DNA from: Marinobacterium sp.
GTDB taxonomy: Bacteria > Pseudomonadota > Gammaproteobacteria > Pseudomonadales > Balneatricaceae
Assembly (NCBI GenBank): GCA_025800125.1
Contig: JAOXSF010000084.1
Coordinates: 1-45,606 of the forward strand
DNA: 45,606 bases
Direction: 5' to 3'
Each line of letters starts with the position of its first letter. The stretch's first letter is position 1. The position numbers and the translations under genes were made by a program. Shown here piece by piece: positions 38,912-45,606 of this stretch. A model generated the notes under the pieces. That model saw nothing but the letters and a program-made list of their open reading frames with translations, did no database searches and had not been told where the DNA came from.

Positions 38912-39910
38912 ATGTTTTTGTGCGCTGTTCGATGGTGGTTGATGACGGTATTGCTACTGTCCGGGCCTGTTTTTGCTGTGGAGTATTCCGCAGGTTTTGT
39001 CCGGGTGGAGCCGGTCTCGGCCGACAACGGTCAGTCTTTTCCGCTGGTGGTGATCTATCCGACTCAGGCAGAAGCCCGGCCTGCGAAGTTAGGGCCTTTT
39101 ACGCTGGAAGTAGCGCTGGGGGCTGACATTGCTGACGGGCGCTTTCCGCTAGCGGTGATTTCCCATGGTTCCGGCGGCAGTCAGCTGGGTTATCGCAGCA
39201 TTGCGATTGATCTGGCAAAACGGGGCTTTGTGGTTGCCTTGCCGTTGCATCCGGGTAATAACTTCCGGGATAACCGCGCGGCGGGTTCTGTTGCCAACTG
39301 GACCAATCGGCCAAAACATATCGCTGCAGCGATTGATCATCTGCTGGCAGCAGGCCGTTTCAGTGCCAGTATCGATGCGCAGAAAGTGGTGGTGATAGGT
39401 CACTCTGCTGGTGGTTACAGCGCGCTTGCGGTGGCAGGTGGCGTTGCTGATACTGGTCAGATTCATGTTTTGTGTCAGCAACCTGCTGCACAGCGGGGGC
39501 CATTTTGTGAGGGTGGGCGAGGGCCTGCTGAGCCTGCCACGGTTATTCATCACCAGCGGGATACGCGGGTGAAAGCGCTGGTACTGATGGCACCAGTAGG
39601 TGTGCTGTATCGGCATCAGCAATCGCTGGCACAGGTTGAATTGCCGGTGCTGTTATTGCGGGCAGAGTATGATGCTGAACTGCTAGAGCCCTACCATGCT
39701 GATGTGATTGCACAGCACTTGCCTGCAACAGCAAAGCTGACACATCGTATGGTGAAAAACGCCGGACATTACTCATTTATTGCGCCATTTCCAGCGTTTC
39801 TGGCTGCAGAACTGGGGATGGTTGCGCAGGACCCGCCAGGGTTTGATCGTACAGCGTTTCATCGTCAGCTAGGTGGAGAGATTGCGGATTACCTACAGGC
39901 AGTCTGGTAG
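38912..39910 (+). CDS. Exported alpha/beta hydrolase, dienelactone-hydrolase-like
   Basis: A 332-residue predicted periplasmic or secreted hydrolase. A signal peptide (about 1-22, cleavage after VFA) precedes the domain. The nucleophile Ser165 sits in VVVIGHSAGGYSA, with ISHGSGG (84-90) forming the oxyanion loop, an acid probably in LLRAEYDAEL, and the base His in KNAGHYSFIAP. The layout resembles predicted dienelactone hydrolases and PAF-acetylhydrolase-like proteins; the substrate is unknown. Start ATG 38912 has an excellent AAGGAGG site. It is monocistronic, closed by a terminator. Confidence 0.85.
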   Translation: MFLCAVRWWLMTVLLLSGPVFAVEYSAGFVRVEPVSADNGQSFPLVVIYPTQAEARPAKLGPFTLEVALGADIADGRFPLAVISHGSGGSQLGYRSIAIDLAKRGFVVALPLHPGNNFRDNRAAGSVANWTNRPKHIAAAIDHLLAAGRFSASIDAQKVVVIGHSAGGYSALAVAGGVADTGQIHVLCQQPAAQRGPFCEGGRGPAEPATVIHHQRDTRVKALVLMAPVGVLYRHQQSLAQVELPVLLLRAEYDAELLEPYHADVIAQHLPATAKLTHRMVKNAGHYSFIAPFPAFLAAELGMVAQDPPGFDRTAFHRQLGGEIADYLQAVW

Positions 39911-39932
39911 GCTGGTTGTGAAGTACAGGCAC

Positions 39933-39961
39933 AAAAAAACCAGCCGTAGCTGGTTTTTTTG
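39933..39961. terminator. Bidirectional terminator between hydrolase and rpsT
   Basis: AAAAAACCAGC and GCTGGTTTTTT (39934-39944/39949-39959) pair around a CGTA loop, with A and T runs on both flanks. It serves the convergent genes on each side. Confidence 0.92.
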
Positions 39962-39986
39962 TTGCCGAAGCTAAACTGAGACCGGC

Positions 39987-40250
39987 TTATGCCATTGCCT
40001 TAACTTTAGCATTCAGACGGCTCTTCACACGGGCAACCTTGTTCTTCTTGAAGATGCCTTTGTTTACAGAGCTGTCCAGCTTAGGCTGAGCTTCAACGAA
40101 AGCAGCCTGTGCAGCAGCTTTATCGCCAGCAGCAATTGCTTTCAGTACTTTTTTAACGTAGGTGCGCACCATGGAGCGCAGGCTAGCATTGTGCTGGCGG
40201 CGCTTCTCGGCCTGGCGAGCGCGTTTACGAGATCCTGCGGAATTTGCCAC
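39987..40250 (-). CDS. rpsT: 30S ribosomal protein S20
   Basis: A small basic helical protein that binds the 16S rRNA 5' and 3' minor domains. With GTG start 40250 it has 87 residues, the E. coli length, and begins [18 protein letters not shown]. The AGGAG site lies 8 bases upstream. A weak start codon is also found in E. coli rpsT (UUG), where it belongs to autoregulation, so the GTG may matter here. The frame extends to 40286, but that extension overlaps the leader. It is divergent from murJ and ribF-ileS, the usual arrangement. Confidence 0.96.
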   Translation of the reverse strand: MANSAGSRKRARQAEKRRQHNASLRSMVRTYVKKVLKAIAAGDKAAAQAAFVEAQPKLDSSVNKGIFKKNKVARVKSRLNAKVKAMA

Positions 40251-40327
40251 AGTCCGACTCCTTAAACTTGGATTAGAAAGATTCAACCAGTGCCTGAGCC
40301 AGGATGGCTGAAAAAATAAGAGGCGAG

Positions 40328-40356
40328 ATTATTCCTGGTTATGCTCTGGATGTCAA
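40328..40356 (-). promoter_or_regulatory. rpsT promoter
   Basis: On the minus strand TTGACA (40356-40351), a 17-bp spacer and AATAAT (40333-40328) form a near-consensus sigma70 promoter. Transcription would begin near 40321, giving a leader of about 70 nt. Confidence 0.8.
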
Positions 40357-40429
40357 CAAAACCATAGCGGAAAATCTCCTCGGGCGGGTATGATGGGCCA
40401 GTTTTTGGCAACTGTAAAGGAAACTGACC

Positions 40430-42001
40430 GTGAGCGAGTCGCCGCCAGTAGCAAAAAAAGAGCGTAGTCTGCTGCGTTCCAGTGGAGTGGTAGGGATTAT
40501 GACCATGCTGTCGCGTGTGCTGGGGTTGCTGCGCGATGTGGTATTTGCCAGCTATTTTGGCGCCTCGGGCAGTGCAGATGCGTTCTTTGTTGCCTTTAAA
40601 ATTCCTAACTTTCTACGCCGTCTGTTTGCTGAAGGAGCATTCTCCCAGGCGTTTGTGCCGGTATTATCGGAATACCGTACTCAGCGTAGCCATACGGATG
40701 TACAGCAGCTGGTTAACCGGGTGGCAGGCAGTCTGGGCTCTATTCTGATTCTTATTACGGTGGTGGCTGTGGTTGCCGCCCCTGTGCTGACGGCGATTTT
40801 TGCGCCCGGTTTCTATATGGCAGCAGAGGATGGTGGCGAGAAGTACGCGCTGGCGACGGATATGCTGCGTATCACGTTTCCTTACTTGCTGTTGATTTCG
40901 ATGACAGCCTTTGCCGGGGCGATTCTCAACAGTTATGAACAGTTTGCCATTCCAGCCTTTACCCCGGTATTACTTAATGTATGCCTGATTGGTGCTGCTG
41001 TATTCATAAGCCCACTCTTTGAACAGCCCATTATGGCTCTTGCCTGGGGGGTGATGATTGCTGGAGGCGTGCAACTACTGTTTCAGCTACCGTTTCTGCT
41101 GCGACTGAAACTGTTGCCGGTTCCGATGCTTGGGTTTCAGGATGAGGGTGTGCGACGGATTATGAAACTGATGCTGCCAGCGTTGTTCGGAGTGTCTGTG
41201 GTACAGATCAACCTGCTGCTGGATACGGTACTGGCTTCATTCCTGCAAACCGGCAGTGTGTCCTGGCTCTATTTCTCTGATCGTCTGGCGGAATTACCGC
41301 TGGGTGTATTTGGTATTGCTATTGCCACAGTGATTCTGCCCAGCCTGTCCCGTAAGCATGCCGAGCAGTCCGGTGAACACTTTGCTCACACCCTGGATTG
41401 GGCGGTACGGATGGTATTGCTGATTGGTCTCCCCGCAGCCGTGGCGCTGTTTCTGCTGGCAGAACCGATGCTGGCGACATTGTTCCATTATGGTTCAATG
41501 GCCGACCGTGATGTTTATATGGCCGCGCAGAGCCTGCGTGCTTACAGCTGTGGCCTGTTGGCGTTTATGTTGATCAAGGTGCTGGCGACGGGCTATTTCT
41601 CCCGTCAGGATACAAAAACGCCAGTGAAAATAGGCATTCAGGCGGCGGTGGCTAACATGGTGTTCAATCTACTGCTGATAGGCCCTTTTGCCCATGTTGG
41701 GTTAGCTGCGGCGACAGCTCTGTCGGCCTTCCTTAATGCCGGGCTGTTACTCTATGGGTTGCTGCAACTGGGAGTATTTCGTTGGCAATCCGGCTGGGGT
41801 GCGATGCTGTTGCGGATACTGGCAGCGAATGTAGCGATGGCGATGTTACTGATAACACTGCTGGCCGATACAACTCAGTGGTTGCACTGGGGACTGACTG
41901 AGAGGGCGTTACAGATGGCGATTCTGGTAGGTGCTGGTATGGCTGTTTATCTGCTGGTACTGATTGCGCTGGGCTTACGTCCACGTCATCTGAAGGCCTG
42001 A
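40430..42001 (+). CDS. murJ: Lipid II flippase MurJ
   Basis: A MOP-superfamily membrane protein that moves lipid II across the inner membrane for peptidoglycan synthesis. Its 523 residues form about 14 hydrophobic helices. The family start SRVLGLLRDVVFASYFGA and NFLRRLFAEGAFSQAFVPV contain the conserved Arg and Asp of the central cavity, and FSRQDTKTPVKIG is typical of the later half. The GTG start 40430 has AAAGGA 8 bases upstream. It is followed by ribF and ileS in the conserved order. Confidence 0.96.
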   Translation: MSESPPVAKKERSLLRSSGVVGIMTMLSRVLGLLRDVVFASYFGASGSADAFFVAFKIPNFLRRLFAEGAFSQAFVPVLSEYRTQRSHTDVQQLVNRVAGSLGSILILITVVAVVAAPVLTAIFAPGFYMAAEDGGEKYALATDMLRITFPYLLLISMTAFAGAILNSYEQFAIPAFTPVLLNVCLIGAAVFISPLFEQPIMALAWGVMIAGGVQLLFQLPFLLRLKLLPVPMLGFQDEGVRRIMKLMLPALFGVSVVQINLLLDTVLASFLQTGSVSWLYFSDRLAELPLGVFGIAIATVILPSLSRKHAEQSGEHFAHTLDWAVRMVLLIGLPAAVALFLLAEPMLATLFHYGSMADRDVYMAAQSLRAYSCGLLAFMLIKVLATGYFSRQDTKTPVKIGIQAAVANMVFNLLLIGPFAHVGLAAATALSAFLNAGLLLYGLLQLGVFRWQSGWGAMLLRILAANVAMAMLLITLLADTTQWLHWGLTERALQMAILVGAGMAVYLLVLIALGLRPRHLKA

Positions 42002-42162
42002 ATCTGACCACAGGCATTCGTTACCAGCTGTTACCACTGACTTAACGTAACTGTATGGTGTGAGGGGGCCGGTGTTCAGTCAGGCTGGAAATTGCATTGC
42101 AATGTCTGAAACAGGCTATTGACAACTGCCCGCAGGTTGTATTCCACGCAGCACAATCAGGT

Positions 42163-42168
42163 TATAAT
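42163..42168 (+). promoter_or_regulatory. Candidate ribF-ileS promoter -10 box
   Basis: A perfect TATAAT occurs 87 bases before ribF, but no good -35 is found at normal spacing. A perfect TTGACA at 42119-42124 lies too far upstream for it. A 13-base palindrome centred on T (ATTGCA-T-TGCAAT, 42091-42103) is just upstream. Confidence 0.45.
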
Positions 42169-42254
42169 GCTGCGCTTTTCTGAACCGTTCTCTGTGGCGC
42201 TGCTGTTGTCACAGGACGGAGTTATATCTTGTGAACAGGTGGTAACGGGAACTG

Positions 42255-43190
42255 ATGGAACTGATCCGGGGACTTCACAATCTGCGTGACCGGCATCGGG
42301 GGTGCGTGGCGACAATCGGTAATTTCGATGGCGTCCACCTCGGGCATCGTTGTGTGCTGGAGCAGCTCAAGCGTAAAGGTGCAGAGTTGGGCCTGCCGAC
42401 CGTTGTGATCATTTTTGAACCGCAGCCGCAGGAGTTCTTTGCCGGTGAGAACGCTCCGCGCCGGTTGACCCGTTTTAATGAAAAAATACGTCTGCTGGCT
42501 GCTGAGGGCGTGGATCGTGTGCTCTGTCTGAGTTTCAACAACCGTCTGCGTCAGCTGTCTGCTGATGAGTTTGTCGAACAATTACTGTTGAATGGGTTGA
42601 GCATCCGCCATCTGGTAGTAGGCGATGATTTCCGTTTTGGTTGTGATCGTCGTGGCGACTACGCCATGCTGTCCCGTGCTGGATTGCAACATGGCTTTAG
42701 CGTGGTCAATACCGCAACTTTCGAAGTAGAACAGGAGCGTGTCAGCAGCACCCGTATTCGAAAAATGCTGGATGCGAATGATCTGGCCATGGCTGCACGT
42801 TTACTGGGCCGGGCATATGCCATCAGTGGTCGTGTGGTAAAAGGCCAGCAGCTGGGCCGTCAGCTGGGTGTACCCACAGCCAATGTGCGTACCCACCGCT
42901 ATCCAAGCCCGTTACGTGGTGTCTATGCTGTGATTGCGACACTGGCAGATGGGCGTCATGTGCAGGGCATTGCTAATATCGGTAACCGTCCAACTGTTAA
43001 TGGTACCCACCCGGTGCTGGAAACACACCTGTTCGATCTGAACGAGAATTTATACGGCTCGCTGTTGAGCGTCGAGTTCTGTCACTTTATCCGTGCAGAG
43101 CAGAAATTTAACGGTATTGATGAGCTGAAACAGAATATCCTAAACGACATTGATGAGGCGCGGGCGTATTTTTCCAGTCGCCCCGAATGA
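42255..43190 (+). CDS. ribF: Bifunctional riboflavin kinase / FAD synthetase
   Basis: It makes FMN from riboflavin and FAD from FMN. The N-terminal adenylyltransferase domain (about 15-170) has [13 protein letters not shown], with the nucleotide-binding histidine pair, [14 protein letters not shown], and SSTRIR. The C-terminal kinase domain (about 185-310) shows [15 protein letters not shown] and the substrate PTVNGTHP loop. The 311 residues are of normal length. The ATG has a weak GGGA site. It runs into ileS with a 14-base gap. Confidence 0.95.
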   Translation: MELIRGLHNLRDRHRGCVATIGNFDGVHLGHRCVLEQLKRKGAELGLPTVVIIFEPQPQEFFAGENAPRRLTRFNEKIRLLAAEGVDRVLCLSFNNRLRQLSADEFVEQLLLNGLSIRHLVVGDDFRFGCDRRGDYAMLSRAGLQHGFSVVNTATFEVEQERVSSTRIRKMLDANDLAMAARLLGRAYAISGRVVKGQQLGRQLGVPTANVRTHRYPSPLRGVYAVIATLADGRHVQGIANIGNRPTVNGTHPVLETHLFDLNENLYGSLLSVEFCHFIRAEQKFNGIDELKQNILNDIDEARAYFSSRPE

Positions 43191-43204
43191 ACCCGGAAAC
43201 TGAA

Positions 43205-45606
43205 ATGACTGATTACAAATCGACACTGAACCTGCCGGAAACGGCGTTCCCGATGCGCGGCAATCTGGCCAAGCGCGAGCCTGAAATGCTGAAACGCTGG
43301 CAGAAAATGGGCCTCTACCAGAAGATTCGTGAGATCAGCGCAGGTCGTGATCAGTTCATTCTGCACGATGGCCCGCCGTATGCGAACGGCGATATTCATA
43401 TCGGCCATGCCGTTAACAAAATTCTGAAAGACATTATCGTCAAGTCCCGTACCCTGATGGGCTTTGATGCGCCTTACGTGCCGGGCTGGGATTGTCACGG
43501 GCTACCGATTGAGCACAAGGTAGAAACCAAAGTCGGTAAAGCGGGCGCGAAAGTGACCCACAAAGCGTTCCGCCAGAAGTGTCGCGACTACGCGCGTAAA
43601 CAGGTGGATGGTCAGATGAAAGACTTTATCCGTCTGGGCGTTCAGGGTGATTGGGAAAACCCATACCTGACTATGAACTTCGACACCGAAGCCAACATCA
43701 TCCGTGCACTGGGCAAGATTGTTGAAAACGGCCACCTGGTAAAGGGCTACAAGCCAGTTTACTGGAGTGTGGTGGGCGGTTCTGCACTGGCGGAAGCGGA
43801 AGTTGAATACCAGGACAAAACTTCGACTGCAATCGATGTGCGCTATGCACCGATTGATGCGGATGGCTTCCTATCCCGTTTCGAACTGGAAAACGGTGGC
43901 GGTGAAGGCAAGGTGTCCGTGGTTATCTGGACCACCACACCATGGACTCTGCCATCAAGCCAGGCGGTGTCCATGAACGCTGAACTGGATTACGCACTGG
44001 TACAGGTCGATCTGGGGCTGGGCCAGGAACGCATTGTGCTGGCGGAAGGTCTGATCGAAGACGCCCTGAAACGTTACGGCGTTGAAGCGTACTCAATCGT
44101 TGGTCGTGCCAAAGGCCAGGCGCTGGAAAATAGTGCCATGCAGCATCCGTTTATTGATGGGCGCACCTGCTCGATCATCCTCGGTGATCACGTAACCCTG
44201 GATGCCGGTACCGGCCAGGTACACACTGCACCAGACCATGGTGTAGAAGACTTTGAGGCCGGTGCTCGTTATGGCATCGGCACTCTGAATCTGGTGGCTG
44301 ACAACGGTACTTTTGTTGAAGCGGCGGGCGCCTTTGCGGGCCAGCACGTTTACAAGGTAGACGATGCGGTTGTTGAGCTGCTGAAAGAGAAGGAAGCGCT
44401 GGTACTGGAGCATAAGTTCCAGCACAGCTACCCGCACTGCTGGCGTACCAAAACACCATTGATCTACCGTGCGACGCCGCAATGGTTTATCAGCATGACT
44501 GAAAAAGGTCTGAAAGCTGATGCCATGGAAGCAATCAAGGGTGTTGAGTGGTTCCCGGCCTGGGGGCAGAACCGTATCGAAGCGATGGTTGATCAGAGCC
44601 CGGACTGGTGTGTCTCCCGTCAGCGTACCTGGGGTGTGCCGATCACGCTGTTTATCCACAAGGAAACCCAGCAGCTGCATCCGAAAACAGCTGAGCTGAT
44701 TGAGCAGGTTGCCCTGCGTGTTGAAAAAGAGGGTATTGATGCCTGGTTCGATCTCGATGTGGCTGAACTACTGGGCGATGAAGCGGAGCAGTACTCCAAG
44801 GTAACCGATACTCTGGATGTATGGTTTGATTCCGGTGTTACGCACTCTTCGGTGCTGGATCAGCGCGACTACCTGCGCTCTCCGGCAGATCTGTACCTGG
44901 AAGGTTCAGACCAGCATCGTGGCTGGTTCCAGTCCTCCCTGAAAACCGGTATCGCCATCAAAGGTGGTGCGCCATACAAGCAGGTACTGACCCACGGCTT
45001 CACCGTCGATGGTCAGGGCCGCAAGATGTCCAAGTCTGTGGGTAACGTGGTTGCACCGCAGGAAGTGATGAACAAGTATGGTGCAGATATTCTGCGTCTG
45101 TGGGTTGCATCTACAGACTACCGTGGTGAGATGACCTGTTCCGACGACATCATCAAGCGTGCTGCTGATGCCTACCGTCGTATCCGTAATACCGCCCGCT
45201 TCCTGCTGGCTAACCTGAGTGGTTTCGAGCCTGCTGAGCACATGGTGGCGTTCGACGATATGGTCGAACTGGATAAGTGGGCGGTAGACCGCACTGCGCA
45301 GTTGCAGAAAGAGATTGCCGGTCACTACGACCAGTACGAGTTCCTGCAGATTTTCCAGAAAGTATCCCTGTTCTGTTCTCAGGATCTGGGCGGCTTCTAC
45401 CTGGATATCATCAAGGACCGTCAGTACACCGCAGCAACGGAAGGCCATGCCCGCCGTTCTGCACAGAGTGCGCTGTACCATATCGTTGAAGCGCTGACCC
45501 GCTGGGTTGCGCCGATCCTCAGCTTCACCGCTGACGAGATCTGGCAGGTACTGCCAGGTAAGCGCAGCGAATCCGTGATGCTGGAAACCTGGTACGAAGG
45601 CCTGAC
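43205..45606 (+). CDS. ileS: Isoleucyl-tRNA synthetase, 5' part (runs off the window)
   Basis: A class I synthetase that charges tRNA-Ile. About 800 of some 940 codons are present. HIGH is at 65-68 in [12 protein letters not shown]; the CP1 editing domain (about 200-420) contains TTTPWTLP and HTAPDHG. KMSKS is at 607-611 in [10 protein letters not shown]. In the block that reads [16 protein letters not shown] in E. coli, the two Cys are replaced (W-S-V-V-G-G-S, Ser188 and Gly191). I start at ATG 43205 ([13 protein letters not shown], as in E. coli). An in-frame ATG at 43187 overlaps the ribF stop and would add six residues. The 3' end is beyond the window. Confidence 0.96.
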   Translation, partial: MTDYKSTLNLPETAFPMRGNLAKREPEMLKRWQKMGLYQKIREISAGRDQFILHDGPPYANGDIHIGHAVNKILKDIIVKSRTLMGFDAPYVPGWDCHGLPIEHKVETKVGKAGAKVTHKAFRQKCRDYARKQVDGQMKDFIRLGVQGDWENPYLTMNFDTEANIIRALGKIVENGHLVKGYKPVYWSVVGGSALAEAEVEYQDKTSTAIDVRYAPIDADGFLSRFELENGGGEGKVSVVIWTTTPWTLPSSQAVSMNAELDYALVQVDLGLGQERIVLAEGLIEDALKRYGVEAYSIVGRAKGQALENSAMQHPFIDGRTCSIILGDHVTLDAGTGQVHTAPDHGVEDFEAGARYGIGTLNLVADNGTFVEAAGAFAGQHVYKVDDAVVELLKEKEALVLEHKFQHSYPHCWRTKTPLIYRATPQWFISMTEKGLKADAMEAIKGVEWFPAWGQNRIEAMVDQSPDWCVSRQRTWGVPITLFIHKETQQLHPKTAELIEQVALRVEKEGIDAWFDLDVAELLGDEAEQYSKVTDTLDVWFDSGVTHSSVLDQRDYLRSPADLYLEGSDQHRGWFQSSLKTGIAIKGGAPYKQVLTHGFTVDGQGRKMSKSVGNVVAPQEVMNKYGADILRLWVASTDYRGEMTCSDDIIKRAADAYRRIRNTARFLLANLSGFEPAEHMVAFDDMVELDKWAVDRTAQLQKEIAGHYDQYEFLQIFQKVSLFCSQDLGGFYLDIIKDRQYTAATEGHARRSAQSALYHIVEALTRWVAPILSFTADEIWQVLPGKRSESVMLETWYEGL

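Noticed and set aside
40297-40309. AGCC-AGGAT-GGCT hairpin on the plus strand, like a CsrA site
   Set aside because: It lies about 120 bases before murJ with no second site near the start codon, and the strand known to be transcribed here is the rpsT leader, which would read ATCCT.

Overview
The window looks like a chromosomal segment of a gammaproteobacterium, most likely a marine Oceanospirillales-type organism. The evidence is the housekeeping gene order (carA-carB-greA, yhbY/rlmE-ftsH-folP-glmM-tpiA-secG, tRNA-Leu/tRNA-fMet-rimP-nusA-infB-rbfA-truB-rpsO-pnp, rpsT/murJ-ribF-ileS), protein sequences close to Pseudomonas and E. coli counterparts, and moderate GC content. The genus is inference. 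I see no insertion sequence, prophage, CRISPR array or clearly foreign block; almost all of the window is core genome.

Layout. 1-126: 3' end of a 5S rRNA and the terminator of its rRNA operon. 127-714: a gene-free stretch with a tandem repeat and a long imperfect inverted repeat. 815-2779 (minus): a chemotaxis receptor. 2907-7960: carA-carB-greA behind a promoter and a leader hairpin. 8063-11309 (minus): a tightly overlapping three-gene set (retropepsin-like lipoprotein, 7TM protein with a transglutaminase-like periplasmic domain, RimK-like ATP-grasp ligase), a conserved but poorly understood peptide-modification module. 11641-18491: yhbY (minus), then rlmE, ftsH, folP, glmM, tpiA, secG. 18502-27709: tRNA-Leu(GAG), initiator tRNA, two successive intrinsic terminators, rimP-nusA-infB-rbfA-truB, rpsO and pnp, i.e. 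the translation and RNA-decay operon cluster.

27800-30217: a MocR-type regulator divergent from an EamA transporter. 30301-35329: mutM, an alpha/beta hydrolase, then a compact PAP2 phosphatase / MJ1255-type glycosyltransferase / EamA / thioredoxin-like run. 35410-36174: a 3-hydroxybutyrate dehydrogenase. 36175-36915 is the most interesting gene-free stretch. Its left half, on the minus strand, has the features of a CsrB/RsmZ-type CsrA-sequestering small RNA (13 GGA motifs, several in hairpin loops, ending in a U-tailed hairpin). Its right half carries a TPP riboswitch whose downstream sequence can pair with the thiC start region. 36916-39910: thiC and an exported alpha/beta hydrolase. 39987-45606: rpsT (minus), murJ, ribF and the first ~800 codons of ileS, which runs off the window.

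How it works together: most genes serve nucleotide, folate, cell-wall and flavin precursor supply, membrane protein quality control, and translation. The best candidates for something not yet described are the CsrB-like sRNA, the three-part expression platform of the thiC riboswitch, the ligase/7TM/retropepsin module, and an initiator tRNA with a U1-U72 mismatch.
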